From Zingiber officinale (lineage: Eukaryota > Streptophyta > Magnoliopsida > Zingiberales > Zingiberaceae), in NCBI RefSeq assembly GCF_018446385.1, contig NC_055986.1:78825659-78889658 (forward strand): 64,000 nt of DNA, written 5' to 3'. The notes under the pieces are model-generated. The model had not been told where the DNA came from, ran no database searches, and saw only the letters and a list, made by a program, of their open reading frames with translations. Shown in pieces: positions 1 to 11,345 of the stretch; position 1 is the first letter of the stretch, and every line of letters begins with the position of its first letter. Position numbers and translations under genes: made by a program.

Positions 1-134
1 GATTTTCATTACTGTTATTATTCCAGCCGCCTGTGGCTGAGTATTTAGTGCTTGTAGAAAATTTTGATTGTCCACCGTACAGGGGAGATGCTGCCGAAAT
101 TTTCTCGGACAGGGACTCTTCTGGGGGCGTGACA
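1..134 (+). mobile_element. 3' end of a chromovirus-type LTR
   Basis: The window opens inside an LTR. These bases match, with one difference seen, the last 134 bases of the complete solo LTR at 53135-55734, including the GTGACA end. What follows (TACTAATC) is not a primer-binding site, so this is a solo LTR or the 3' LTR of an element lying to the left. It interrupts the minus-sense LTR that continues to 1689. The predicted TSD is TACTA at 135-139; its partner is outside the window. Confidence 0.85.
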
Positions 135-1689
135 TACTAATCACGCTATAGAATAGGGCAAAAGAAAGTAACTTTGGGCCTTCTAAACATGCTAAAAAAT
201 AAGGCAAAAAGAAGCAAATCTAATCTTACTAATCATGCTACAAAATAGAGCAAAAGAGAACTAATTTGGACTATCTAAACATGCTGTGATAAGAGCAAAA
301 GAAAGCTAATTTGAACCTTCTAAACATGCTATGATAAGAGCAAAAGAAGCAAATCTAATCTTACTAATCATGCTACAAATTAGAGCAAAAGAGAACTAAT
401 TTGATCTTGCTAATCATGCTACAAAATGGAGCAACAGAAAGCAACTTTAAGTTTACTAATCATGCTATAAAATAGAGTAAAAGAATGCAACTTTGAGCTT
501 TCTATACATGCTGTAAAATAGGGCAAAAGAATGCAACTTTGAGCTTTCTAAACATGCTGTAAAATAGGGCAAAAGAATGCAACTTTGAGCTTTCTATACA
601 TGCTGTAAAATAGGGCAAAAGAATGCAACTTTGAACTTTCTAAACATGCTGTAAAATAGGGCAAAAGAATGCAACTTTGAGCTTTCTATACATGCTGTAA
701 AATAGGGCAAAAGAATGCAACTTTGAACTGGCAATCTGTACGATATGATCCAAAACAAAGGAAGAAATTAAAACTCCAACTTGAGCTTAAAATCTGTTCA
801 TACTCGGAACATTAATTAGGGCATCCAAAACCTACACCTAATACTTCATAATCTTCCCTTATGACTCACGGCAGAGAGCCCAAAAGGACCAAAAATCTCC
901 ACAACATGCTTTGAATTCAAAATGAACAAAGAACCCGATTTCTCAATCTTAACATGCTGTGCTCGTATAAAGGAGAGGTCGAACTTGCTGTGCAGCCAAA
1001 TACTAAGAGTCTAGGGTTCATGATGGACCTCGGAAGCAAAGGAAGAATCAAAAAGGAAACACGAAACAACTCCTACCGCAGGTGAGTAGTACTTACTCCT
1101 TGTTCTTGCACTCACAACCGAGAAGGAGGAAGGAGAAGGCTCTTAGGGTTTTCGGAGGGCTCGGGTTTGCAGATTTTCCGGCTTCTTCTTGTGCCCGCGA
1201 GCTCTTCTCTGTCGGGATGACTACCCACGGGTGAGGGCTGGCCGGGAGAAAGCTTCGCCGGCACCGGAGACCCAAAACCTAGCTTCTTCTTCGTTTCCGC
1301 CGAACAGGAGCGCCGCACGCAGTCGGGATCGGGGAGAAGGCGAATAGGGTTTTCGGCGAAAAAGGAAAACTTATAATTAGGTTTAAATTCTGCTCCAACT
1401 ACAACTTAATTAAATTCGCTCCCCTTCTTAATCACAAATCAACCGCAGCCCAGTTGGTTGGCTGGGTTCGGCTGAGGTTCAGCTCGGGTCGAGGTTGTGG
1501 GTTCGAGTCTCACCTTCAACGTTTTTTTGTCAAAAACTTCTTTCTTTTTTGTAAATCTACGAAACGACCTCCAAAAATTACGTAAAAATACTCTAAAAAT
1601 TCATAAAAATCTCTAGAATATTTTAAAAGTATCTTCAAATATTTTTATGGACTTTTAGAACTTCAAATAGAGAAAATTGGGTCGTTACA
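135..1689 (-). mobile_element. Minus-sense Ty3/gypsy chromovirus-type LTR, partial
   Basis: Read on the minus strand, this piece starts TGTAACGACCC at 1689, the same opening as the chromovirus LTRs at 27643-37150. Next come a tRNA-like box (about 1500-1521), a TATA-like TTATAAG (near 1373-1380), a GC-rich leader and an AGTAAGT donor-like site near 1095, the order seen in the other chromovirus-type LTRs here. Its far end lies left of the window, beyond the LTR that interrupts it at 1-134. It is inserted in the RNase H region of a copia element. No PBS or PPT is visible at the right edge, so it is probably a solo LTR. Confidence 0.8.
140..730. repeat. Tandem repeat array, about 46-bp unit, inside LTR
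   Basis: A unit of about 46 bp, with core GCAACTTTGAGCTTTCTA and the phrase CATGCTGTAAAATAGGGC, repeats head to tail. The last six or so copies (about 470-730) are nearly identical and the leftmost copies are degenerate, a pattern that fits recent slippage or unequal exchange at one end. It is noncoding. Confidence 0.9.
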
Positions 1690-1821
1690 AAATTAGACAC
1701 CACTTTATCAGGGATCATGTCACTAAAGGTGACATTGAACTTAAGTACATTGAGTCCAAGTCAAATTTAGTTGACATATTCACTAAACCCCTCCCTGAAA
1801 GTGAATTTAGCAACTTACGTC

Positions 1822-2019
1822 TGTTGGGGTTGCAAGGTTGCAAACATAGTCCCACATTGAAAACACATGGGAGAGATCATGGGTTTATAAGATAAAAAGA
1901 TATCTCCATTGCTATGAGGCCTTTTGGGTAGAGCCCAAGAGCAAAACCATGAGGGCTTAGGCCCAAAGTGGATAATATCATACCATTGTGGAGATATCTA
2001 AATTTTTTTCGATCCTATA
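1822..2019 (+). repeat. 5' LTR of the TRIM
   Basis: This 198-bp LTR matches the copy at 5661-5846 almost throughout. It has 12 extra bases around 1973-1985 (GATAATATCATAC region) and ends CCTATA where the partner ends CCTACA, so its terminal CA has decayed. Confidence 0.85.
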
Positions 2020-2021
2020 AT

Positions 2022-2034
2022 TGGTATCAGAGCC
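2022..2034 (+). other. Primer-binding site, initiator tRNA-Met
   Basis: TGGTATCAGAGCC is the standard plant PBS complementary to the 3' end of initiator methionine tRNA. It lies two bases after the 5' LTR of the TRIM and would prime minus-strand DNA synthesis. Confidence 0.9.
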
Positions 2035-2828
2035 CAGACTGCCAGAAGGATTAACCGCTGACTGTGCACAAGAGCTATGGTCTGATTGAGCCATGTGAGT
2101 ACAATATTGACCTCGAACAACGAAAGTGGGGACTCCTATATTCAGATTAAGAGGACCAGACACCAGGCAGGAAGTCCTAGTTGCGGCTAGGCAAGGAAGT
2201 CCTAGTAGGTCGGGTGGACCGAGGGGCAGAAATGTAACACCCCAAATTTCATGATTTGGAGTCCCAAAAGACCTTATTAAAATCTAGAAATGCTATAGAA
2301 AAATTCTAGAGATTTTTAGGAATTTTTAGAGTATTTTTACGTAATTTTTGGAGTTTGTTTGGTATTTTTACCAAGAGAAAGAAGTTTAAAAATATATATA
2401 TATAAAAGTGTTAAAGCTGGGTTTTGAACCCAAGAGCTCGGACCCGAACCAGATATTAACGGACTCAGCCAACCATCTAGGCTATGGCTGTTTTGTTTAT
2501 AATATATGAGATAAGATGTATATGATGTAGAAAATGGTAATGGAAAATAAGTTGAAGAAGCTGGGTTTCGAACCGAGCTCCTCGGCCCAAGCAAAAGTCG
2601 GCCCGACCAACCGTGCTATGCTCGATTTGTTAACTAGATGTGAGAACAAATTTATATAAGGTATAGTTAGGAACATTGAAAATAAATCGAAACGAAAAGT
2701 GCGCGGCTGAGGATTCGAAACCGCAACCCTTGACTTGGTCAAAACCGTAGCCAACCAACTCTTCCGCGAGTATTTCGTGAAAAGGTAAGGAGCGAAATAA
2801 TCTTAAGCCATAACAGAATACCCTAGGT

Positions 2829-2837
2829 TATAAAAGG
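2829..2837 (+). promoter_or_regulatory. TATA box of the solo LTR
   Basis: TATAAAAGG lies just upstream of a pyrimidine-rich stretch and a GC-rich leader (about 2870-3120), the expected arrangement for the Pol II promoter of an LTR. A solo LTR can keep promoter activity; no expression evidence is available. Confidence 0.6.
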
Positions 2838-4497
2838 ATAAGTTAGGAGAGGGATTAATTATTTTCTTTTCCCTCAAAATTTCTCCTCTCGCACTCGGCG
2901 ACGGCGTCCGCGATTTCCTGTTCTCGGGCGAAGACGAAGCCGAGGCTAGGGCTTCGTCTCCGGCGGCCGGCGAGCGTCTTCTTCCGTGAGTTCTTCACCG
3001 ATCCAAGCTCCTCTCGTAAAGGAGAACTCGAAGGCGCGAAGAAGACCGAGATTTCAAGCTCGCCGCAAGCCCTAGAAGCATTAGAAGTTCTTCTTCTCGG
3101 TTGTAAGTCCAAGAAACCCAAGGTAAGTTGCTTACTCACCTGCAGTAGAGTAGTTCCGAGCTTTGTTTTCTCCTCCTTTGCTTTGGAACATGCTGTACCG
3201 AAATCTGAGTTTGCTAGGAGTTTTTGATTCCTTTCTTGTCTTCGGAAGGCTGTATAGAAGCGGGATTTCTAGAGGAATGAGAGTAGTTCTTGAATTTTTA
3301 GTCCAGCCTTTATTTCCTGTAAGGAGTGAGGCTTTTGAAGTTCTGCCGCAGCATGTTTGCCCCAAAAGTTCTCTGTTGCTTTATGAAAGTTTAGGTTGCG
3401 AACATGTTTATATGGAACTTTAGTTTCAGCAAGTTTCAAATTAGTTTCTTGTTTGGATTTCGAAGCATGTTTTAAGGAGTTTTTGGTTTTGAGTTTGCTA
3501 CCATGAAGTTCTGGTTCTGTGAATTTTTGTTATACGGCTTAAAGATGCATGAGGCATAATGATAGAATTATAGTTTGTGGGCTATAAATTGACACATTGA
3601 AAGTTCCATCTACAGGACGCTAATCTGTTGCTAGATAGAGTGATGAACATATCTCCTTCTGCTTTGTTCTTAATTGTTTTGGCTTGGTTCATCATTGCGA
3701 TTTCATGTCAATTCTAGTTGCTATTCTCACAAGATCTGTATATCCGTGTGTTCTAATGTAGAGAAAATGTATTAGCTAGAAGTTTCAATTATCTGATTTG
3801 GTTGATAACTAGAAGTTTCAATTATATGATTTCCTCTACATCTTTCAACGTTGCCAAACTTATCCAAAATTTGGGAACAACACTTGATGCTCAAGCCTTA
3901 CATAGGATACAAACTTTAGTAGATTTTTGTTTTGTTATTAGTTGGGCACAAGCAGATTTTCTTTTACTATTAGATGAGTAGTTTTCTATTGCTAATAGAA
4001 GTGCAGATTTTATTAAGTATTAGTGCAGATTTTTAATATGCATTGCAGATTTTTAATATGCATTGCAGTGCAGATTTCTTTAGAACTTATAGTGCAGTTT
4101 TGTTTAGCACAGTATGCAGATTTCTGTTAGCTTAACATGCAGAATTTTGATTAGCATAGTATGCAGATTTATTTCTGTTTAAACTGTAATTTTGGAACTT
4201 CCCAAGCACAGCAGTTTCAGTTGTTATAGCATTCAATTTTAGTTTGTTTAAGTATTCAATTTTGGTCTGTTAAAGTATTTGAGATCAATTTTGTATGAGA
4301 CATCCTTTTATGAAAGGTATTAACAAGTATAAGAAAGATAAAGAAAAGAAAGAAGAAGGCCAAGGCCTTAAGTAGATCCCAAAGTCAAGACTTTAGGTAT
4401 TTTGGCACACAAGGTGCTTATTAAAATGCCAAGGCATTATATATTAGAAGTATTAAAAGATAACAAGTATTTTACTTTTATCAGTGGCACTGTACTA

Positions 4498-4631
4498 GAC
4501 TCTCAGTAGTCCTTGGGCTGGGCTCCCATAGTCGGTCCCTAGGTTTAGATAACCTAGTATGCAGGACTCTCAGTAGTCCTTGGGCTGGGCTCCCATAGTC
4601 GGTCCCTAGGTTTAGATAACCTAGCAAATCC
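4498..4631. repeat. Tandem duplication, 67-bp unit, inside the solo LTR
   Basis: Two near-identical 67-bp copies begin GACTCTCAGTAGTCCTTGGG and run through the CCTAGGTTTAGATAACCTAG block. The chromovirus LTRs carry a diverged version of this block around 28930-29100, also partly doubled. Confidence 0.9.
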
Positions 4632-5660
4632 TACTAGATTCGGGACCAGCTATCTCGGGTCTAGTTAGGGATGCGCGCATAGTAAGTACAGTTGCCGGGC
4701 CCAAGAAGAAGTTGATTATTATTTTGAAGTATTATAAGTATAAGTTTTCCATAACTACAAAGTATTAAAGGACAAGATTAGAACAGATGAATTAAGTTTC
4801 ACCTTTAAAATCAGCAAGCTGAGTTTTCTCTTATGCTAGCAGCTTTTACATGTTTAGTTTCTTACATGTTATTTATTTGCTAGTTGATGAGCATGTTTAG
4901 CTTTATATGTTAGCATTTCAGTTAGTTTGCTTTCTTTATTAGTTTATGAGCATGATTAGCTATACACGTTTAGTATATCAGTTAGTATGATGTCTTAGCC
5001 ATTCATGAGCATGAGTAGCTTGACATGTTAGCATTCAGTTTTAGCATGTTTTTATTTCGTATACATGCACATTCGTGATTTTGTGAGTTAGATAGCGCTT
5101 ACTAAGCAAATTTTGCTTATAGATTACACTTCCTCTTACTGCAGATAAAGGAAAAGAAAAGATTTAGCAAGGAAGGCGACAAGGTGGCGCGGATGGTGTG
5201 TGATGCCAGGACTATGGAAGCCTTGGGACTTAGTTTAAGAATTTATTAAAATTGCCATTTATTAAGAATGTATTAGATGAGTCATTTAGTCTTCCGCTGT
5301 TAGTTAATTGTATGCTTTTATTTTGTTTCCGCTATTCATTACTTGCATGATTTGATTTCATTAAACTGCATGGTGATGTTATTCCTTTTGGTTGATTGAT
5401 ATGTGTTCCAGCCGCTTGTGGCTGAGTATATATTGCATGTATTGTTAAATATGGTCACCGGTATAGGGGAGACTCTGCCGGAATTTTTCGGTAAGGGTTT
5501 CCATGTGATTTTTAATCATACCGGTTAAGTAGAGTTAGTAGTTAAGTAACGGTCATCCTTAGAGAATAGTAGTAGTAAGAAGGGTGGTCGTTACAAGAAA
5601 GACCTGGTGGGTCGAGAATCGGACGTGGGAAACCTGTGGTCTTTTGTTTGAGGTGAGGAT

Positions 5661-5846
5661 TGTTGGGGTTGCAAGGTTGCAAATATAGTCCCACATTGAA
5701 AACACATGGGAAAGATCATGTGTTTATAAGAGAAAAAGATATCTCCATTGGCATGAGGCCTTTTGGGTAGAGCCCAAAAACAAAATCATGAGGGCTTAGG
5801 CCCAAAGTGGCATTGTGGAGATATCTAAATTCTTTTTGATCCTACA
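5661..5846 (+). repeat. 3' LTR of the TRIM
   Basis: This 186-bp repeat is the partner of 1822-2019. It is preceded by the purine-rich tract GAGGTGAGGA, which would serve as PPT, and ends with the canonical CA. Confidence 0.85.
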
Positions 5847-5870
5847 ATGTCGACAATTATGAATGGTTTA

Positions 5871-6957
5871 ATAGACTAGGACCACTATTTTTAAATTATT
5901 TTCAAAAATTTGCAAATTCTAGGGTAAAATTTATTTTCTAACATTTTCTCAAAATTTCCTTATTTTTAGAATTTTCAAAATCAATTTTTTCCCTAATCTA
6001 GATCAACTCCATAGAAAGCATGTTCCTATAGATTTAGGGCTTCAATATCTCACCAACACATTAGGGCTACCTTGTTTATGTATTGCCAAACTTAGAAAGG
6101 GTGAGATGCATAGGTAGATTGTCTGGACTTAAGATGCTTATATCAGTGCATCAACATAAGTCTGGGCATTAAATACCAAATTTATAGTGATTAGGTTAAG
6201 TAATCCAGGTTAGTCAAACACTAACTAGATAAAAAAAATACTTAACCTGACTAACCAAGTGACCATTTCTATCTTCTGATAGTTAGTTAGTAACTAACGG
6301 TTAGTCAGTCAAGAACAATTTATAGTTGATTAGATTAATTTGAAATAATGTCAAATTCAGGGTGAGGATATTTAAAAATGACTTTTAAATCTTTGCTTTG
6401 AATAGATATTTCTCAAAAAGTTTTTTTTTAATATTTCTAAAAGATGTTTTTCAAAATCACACCTATACTTTTCAAAGTTCTATTTTTGAAAATATTTCTT
6501 GACACATTTTTGAAATATCCAATATTTTATAAAATTCTGACGGTTTGTGAACACTGACTACTTTAATTTTTGTAAATGACTTTTAAACAAACCTGAAAAG
6601 TATTCTTTGAATTTTCTTTTTCACAAAACCTATTTCAAAATTTCCTTAAATTTTTTTTTCAGGTTAAAATTCTTTAAAAACTCCCTCGATAACTCTGAAA
6701 TTTTTGTTATTGCTAAAATGTCACTATTTTTTCAATCAAGTTGAACAAGTTTTTTTTTTGTATTGTCTTATTTACTCTTGTTTTTGATGAATGTCAAAGG
6801 GGGAGGGTTAGGGGGATTAAGTTAGTAAACCAAAGAAAAATCAGAACAACTTAAACCCCCACAACGAAAGCTAATTTACTCATACTCTTTTGCTTACTTT
6901 TCATAGTTTTTTTCCCTAACTTAACCTAGGTTGTCATTGCATCAAAAAGGGGGAGAT
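5871..6957 (+). other. 3' noncoding region of a Sirevirus-like copia with repeated PPT motifs
   Basis: This AT-rich stretch without coding potential joins the RNase H end to the 3' LTR. Two polypurine motifs in the same context stand out: GTCAAAGGGGGAGGG near 6793 and AAAAAGGGGGAGAT directly before the LTR (6944-6957). Repeated PPT-like motifs in this location are known for Sireviruses. The same arrangement recurs at 60688-60860 and, on the minus strand, near 61915-62150. Confidence 0.7.
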
Positions 6958-8299
6958 TGTTGGTGAAGTTTGTACTAACGGTCCAACTCAGGTTTTGATG
7001 AATGACAAGTAAGTTAAGTTAGGTGTTGGTGTGATCTAACCACTTGATTAAGTGTACAGAAGTCTAGATAGGTCGATGGGCTAACTGGATATCTGGCAAG
7101 AAACCTAGCTAGGTCAATGGGCTGACCAGATAGTTGGATGAAGTCCAGATAGGTCGATGGGCTGACCGGGTATCTGGCAAGAAATTTATCTTGGTCGACA
7201 GACCGACTGGATAGTTGATACGAAGTCCAAATAGGTCGACGGGCTGACCAGATATCTGGCAAGAAGTCTAACTAGGTTAACGGGATGACCGGATAGTTGG
7301 CATAAAGTTTAGATAGGTCAACGGGTTGACCGGATGTCTGGTAAACTGATAAGTTAAGGAAAGTCACTAGAGGAGAGTGACCAAGTGATGAGGCATCCGG
7401 TTAAAGGGGCAGTAGGTGTCGGTCTAGTTTAAGTCCATTTGGGATCTTTAAGTTGAGACCTTGACTAGTTTCTGGTCCTGGAAGGACAAGAACTAATTAC
7501 TAGCCTTTATTATTAATTATTATTTGTCCTACTACTTGTGTTGCAGGTTATTTGGACTAAAGTTGTTTTGCAGGATAAAAGGAGAAAAATTACCTTCGGA
7601 TGAATAGTGTCGAAGGCACTCTGAAGCAGTGAAGGCGCCTTTATACTATTCATAGAAGGCACCTTCTATGGCTATGGAAGGCACCTTCCGCAGGATAAAT
7701 TTTGGCCAAAGTCATGGATAAGTGTCGGGTTGTTCAAGATCTAATTTTTCTTATTGGAGGCGCCTTCCATGCCTTTTATAAGGCTGTCTTGAGAAGGCAT
7801 TGGAATAATACTGAGATACGAGCTACCGCACATCCTTTTAAGCTTCTGACTGCCTCAAGCTTCTGCTACGACTCTGCTGCGAAGCTACTATACCTAGCGA
7901 CTGCTGAGAACTTCTGATTGCGACCGATAGACCAACACCGACACACGAGTACTCCTACTTCTATTTCTAAAAGTGTCGGTAACATTTCATTTGTGTACTT
8001 GATCACTACTTTAAAAAGGAAAGTGTAGGTTGTTATACTGTCCCTATTCTTGTACTCGATTCCCTCTTCCGGAGTTACTAGAAGATGTTTTTAATGGATT
8101 ACCCATCAATAGGTTCCTGGGACCTGGGTCTTGGAGTAGGAGTCGCCAAAGGCTCCGAACCAAGTAAAATTGCTTGTGTTCTCTGGTGTCTATCTGTTTT
8201 CTTTTTTTTTCCGCTACGTACTTGTAATTCTAAAACTGACAAAATGAGTTTTTGAAAACCACGTGATTCACCCCCCTTTAACGTGTGATTGATCCAATA
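6958..8299 (+). repeat. 3' LTR of the Sirevirus-like copia
   Basis: The LTR starts TGTTGGTGAAG right after the PPT and appears to end CCAATA (a decayed CCAACA), preceded by the ATTCACCCCCC phrase usual near the end of these LTRs. It carries an 82-bp tandem array, GGAAGGCACCTTCC and GGAGGCGCCTTCC palindromes at 7600-7770, and a TATA-like TTTTATAAGG near 7770. The right end is an estimate because the TSD partner would be left of the window. Confidence 0.75.
7061..7345. repeat. Tandem repeat, about 82-bp unit, in copia LTR
   Basis: About 3.5 copies start at 7061, 7142, 7224 and 7306 with AGTCTAGATAGGTCGATGGG or variants. Each unit holds two half-repeats of about 41 bp (GGTCGA...GGGCTGACC...GATAGTTGG). 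An in-frame reading over this stretch is a by-product of the periodicity. Confidence 0.9.
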
Positions 8300-9446
8300 G
8301 ATGCTTTAACCTAGGTTGGCCTTCCGATCTTCTCATTGGGTTGAGAAGATCGTAGTTGATGGGGTCATAACCATGTCACATTTTATTTAGCATATATGTT
8401 GATGTATGTCATGATTATATGTGATACATGTGTAGTTTAATCGAAATCAGGTCCTTTTCTTATTCCAACAAAAGTTTGGTACTCACAACTACCTTGATCA
8501 TATGCAGTCAAGTTTGCCAAAGTAAAGTGACTCATTTTATCTTGGTAGAGTGCGACAGGACAATTATGATATCCGACTATTGAACTTTGGGTGTGACTTA
8601 ACTAAGTTACCTCAATAGATTTAAACTTAAAGGTATATCTCATATGATATAATTCAAATTATACAAGTCTTGGGTGATTAGCCAAAGCTAACTTAAGATG
8701 AGTTAAAATATGGATTTCATAAGATGAGCAAACGAACAAATAGTCTTGTTCATCCAATGATACAAGAGTTACATATAATGTAATTGGTAAACGTTTCCTA
8801 CCTAAGTTATACTATGATATGAGTTTCCTAGAAAGGAGAATGACTCTTTGCCACTCCTAGTCAAAATAAAATGCAACCTTTTATTCATTTCCCTAGTTGC
8901 ATGTATTTGTTTAATGGCACTTAATTACATACTTGTTTAATTGAACTTTGCTATTAGTAAAGTTTATGTATTTAAGGAGATGTAATGAGTGAAGAGGGTA
9001 TTCGAAGAATAAGTTCTATTTTCTCTTCCTAAAGGCTAAGAGATCTTTTATTGGAGAAACTCTAGAGTTCGGTAGTGCTTGTAATGTATCTGATCATTAG
9101 TTTTCTTGCCATCAATTGAGAATCGGTGGTGTCGCTGTATCCGATTTGGGGTTGGTGCTCGCGGTTTGGCATCATTCTAAGTCTTGGGAGATTAGCCAAA
9201 GCTAACTCAAGATAAGGTATAATATGGATCTTGTCCCATAAAAATATCATCATGATTAGATTTGGAGCTAGTAGTGTGGGTAAAACCACATCCATGACTT
9301 GCACTTACCAAGCTTTCAAATTCAGTGGGAGAATAATTTAATTAAAGTCCTAATTAAATGATCTAAATATGATACTTATTTCTATATTTTATAGTTAAAG
9401 ATCACCATATTATCTAGTACATCGAGTACACTCTCTCTGTGATCTG
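8300..9446 (+). other. Unassigned region and 5' leader of a decayed copia
   Basis: No coding region is visible. From about 9060 the sequence matches, strand-reversed, the leader of the minus-strand copia (phrases TTAGCCAAAGCTAACTCAAG, CCACATCCATGACTTG and TTCAGTGGGAG), so it is the leader of the plus-strand pseudogene that follows. The phrase CTTGGGTGATTAGCCAAAGC also occurs about 510 bp earlier (8668), suggesting an internal duplication. I could not find an LTR edge or PBS, so 8300-9060 stays unassigned. Confidence 0.55.
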
Positions 9447-10439
9447 TCTTTGATAAGGACAAGCTCAACGGAGCTAATTTCCTACACTGGTATAGGAACT
9501 TGAGAATATTTCTCAATTAAGAAAGAAAATTATACATAGTAGAGCAGCTCATTCCTGAAACACCCCCCCCCCCCCACTACTACCACTGGAGCTAATAAAG
9601 ATGTTTACAAGAAGCATCAAGATGATGCATTAGATGTATCATACCTTATGCTTGCCACCATGAACTCTGAGCTTCAGAAGCAACATGAGAACATGGATAC
9701 TTAAAATATGGTTGAACATCTTAGACAACTATATCAAGGATAAGCAAGACATGAGAGATTTGAGATCTCTAAGGCTCTGTTTCAATGCAAGATGCAAGAA
9801 TAGAACCATATGTACTCAAAATGATTGAGTATGTGGAGTACCTACAAAGATTAGGATTTCCATTGGGCCAAGAATTGGCCACTGACCTTATTCTACAGTC
9901 GTTGCCTAAGAGCTACAATCAGTTTGTCATTAATTATAATATGAATGAAATTAACAAACCATTGCCTGAGATGTTGAGCATGTTGAGAACTGCTAAACTC
10001 AACCTTAAGAAAGCAAAGCCAAGTACCATTTTGATGGTGCAAAAGGGAAAAGGCAAATGGAAGCCCAAAGGTAAGGGTAAGACCCAAGACAAAGGCAAGG
10101 GCAAGACTTATGCATTGATGCTAAGGAAGGAACCTGCTTCCACTGTGGTGAGACCAGACACTAGATGAGGCATTGCAAGTTGTACCTAGAGGAACTGAAA
10201 AGAAAGAGAAGTGAGACTTCTACCTTGTTGGTGCAACCTTAGGTCAAGGTTGACCTGGTTGATCTGACTCGAGTTGACCTGACTCGAGTTGTATTTTGAT
10301 GTTTGACGAAAATAGAAAAGTTCTATTCTGATGTTTGACGAGGATAGAAAAGTTGTATCTTGATGTTTGACAAGAATACAAACTTGGGAGATTGTGGGTG
10401 CAATCTTTGGTCAAGGTTGACCTGGTTGACCCGAGGTGA

Positions 10440-10870
10440 GTCGACCTGATTCGGGAAATCCTGGTAAGTGAAGCCAGGTGAAAGTCCTGGTGAGTAAAGC
10501 TAGGCAAGGGAAAGTCCTGGTGAGTGAAGCCAGGCAGATGGAAAATCCTAGTGAGTGAAGCTAGGCAGTTTGGAAGTCCTGGTGAATGAAGCCAGGCAGA
10601 TGGAAAACCCTGGTGAGTGAAGCCAGGTAAAAGTCCTGGTGAGTGAAGCCAGGTAAAAGCCCTAGTGAGTGAAGCTAGGCAGTTTGGAAGTCCTGGTGAG
10701 TGAAGCCAGGTAAAAGTCCTAGTGAGTGAAGCTAGGCAGTTTGGAAGTCCTGGTGAGTGAAGCCAGGTAGATTGGAAATCCTGGTGAGGGAAGCCAGGTG
10801 AAAATCCTAGTAAGTGAAGCTAGGTGAAAGTCCTGGTGAGTGAAGCCGGGCAAGGGAAAATCCAGATGGA
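10440..10870. repeat. Tandem array of about 28-31-bp units in the solo LTR
   Basis: The core CCTGGTGAGTGAAGCCAGG alternates with CCTAGTGAGTGAAGCTAGG, joined by short variable linkers (AAAAGT, CAGATGGAAAA, CAGTTTGGAAGT). Each unit is itself an inverted pair (CCTGG...CCAGG) and the paired changes CCTAG/CTAGG keep it complementary. The same array is present in reverse orientation at 37300-37690 and 50690-50850. Confidence 0.9.
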
Positions 10871-10999
10871 TCAAGGATGATCGTGTTGGGAAGTCCTAGC
10901 AGGTCAAGGGAGTGACCGGATGCTAAGCATGATGTACCAATAGGTCAAGGTTGACCGGATGTTGGTTTGGAAGGCTTGGGACTTGGTTTGGGTAAAAAC

Positions 11000-11345
11000 C
11001 AAGAGCTGGATCGATCAGTGGATCGATCCAGTGATACACTGAGTTATCTGATCGATCTGGTGACCGATCAGTAACCGATCAGTAGCTTTCTGTGAGAGTT
11101 ACTGATCGGTCTGGAGATCGATCAGAGACGAGGCCAACTCTCACACAGAGTTGGCTGATCGGTCTGGGGACCGATCAGCCTAAGGCCTGATCGGTCCACA
11201 GACCGATCAGAGTCCGATCAGTGCGGCTCTGTGAGATGGCTGATCAGTCTGGGACCGATCAGCCTAGGTCCTGATCGGTCCCCAAGACCGATCAGAACAC
11301 TCCTGGACCGATCATGAGTGTGCCTGATCGGTCCAGGCCCTAGCC
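11000..11345. repeat. Array of CTGATCGG...CCGATCAG palindromes
   Basis: At least six imperfect palindromes of the type CTGATCGGTCTGGGGACCGATCAG lie just before the presumed transcription start of this LTR. The motif recurs in the chromovirus LTRs at 27840-28170 and 34990-35280, which belong to a different retrotransposon superfamily. Confidence 0.85.

Larger units (their letters stand above)
2233..5595 (+). mobile_element. Solo LTR, 3.4 kb, chromovirus (Tekay-like) type
   Basis: It starts TGTAACACCCC, ends GTCGTTACA and is flanked by perfect 5-bp TSDs AGAAA (2228-2232 and 5596-5600). No coding domain is present, so an element inserted here and recombined between its LTRs. Internal landmarks match the chromovirus LTRs at 27643-37150: three antisense tRNA-like boxes near 2415-2760, a TATA box, a GC-rich leader, an AGGTAAGT donor-like site, a CTTACTGCAGATA acceptor-like site and the CCTAGGTTTAGATAACCTAG block. 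Its end also resembles the LTR at 53135-55734. It lies inside the TRIM. Confidence 0.93.
1822..5846 (+). mobile_element. TRIM-like miniature LTR retrotransposon, interrupted
   Basis: Two short direct repeats starting TGTTGGGGTTGCAAGG flank a noncoding core of about 270 bp, once the solo LTR at 2233-5595 is removed. A primer-binding site follows the first repeat and a purine-rich GAGGTGAGGA precedes the second. Flanks ACGTC (1817-1821) and ATGTC (5847-5851) form a 5-bp TSD with one mismatch. With no coding capacity and an uninterrupted size near 650 bp it fits a terminal-repeat retrotransposon in miniature, mobilised in trans. It landed in a copia RNase H region. Confidence 0.85.
1690..5870 (+). 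pseudogene. Ty1/copia RNase H C-terminus, split by a TRIM
   Basis: From 1690 the frame reads KIRHHFIRDHV, then DIELKYIESKSNLVDIFTKP, the conserved C-terminal end of a Ty1/copia RNase H that would cleave the RNA strand of the RNA/DNA hybrid. The frame is interrupted at 1821 by the TRIM and resumes after 5851, where removing one TSD copy gives the expected LRRQL followed by a TGA in place of the usual glycine. Upstream pol is cut off by the minus-sense LTR ending at 1689. Only about 55 codons of the original polyprotein are present, so it cannot be functional. The following 3' region and LTR suggest a Sirevirus-like element. Confidence 0.85.

Noticed and set aside
1093..1318. Overlapping minus-strand ORFs of 60-68 codons
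   Set aside because: They lie in the GC-rich LTR leader, which is frequently open by composition; no domain and no conservation with the other LTR leaders at protein level.
1822..5846. A simple 4 kb LTR retrotransposon with short LTRs
   Set aside because: The central 3363 bp has its own TG...CA ends and AGAAA duplications, so it is a nested solo LTR.
7014..7262. 82-codon minus-strand ORF with internal repeats
   Set aside because: The repeat protein simply reflects the 82-bp DNA tandem array of a copia LTR.
7702..7917. 71-codon plus-strand ORF
   Set aside because: It lies in the LTR between the palindromes and the LTR end and includes the TATA-like site; no domain.
10440..10870. Regular repeats with short spacers that could suggest a CRISPR array
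   Set aside because: Units and linkers both vary, spacers are shorter than repeats, the array lies inside a plant LTR with TSDs, and identical arrays recur in other LTRs.
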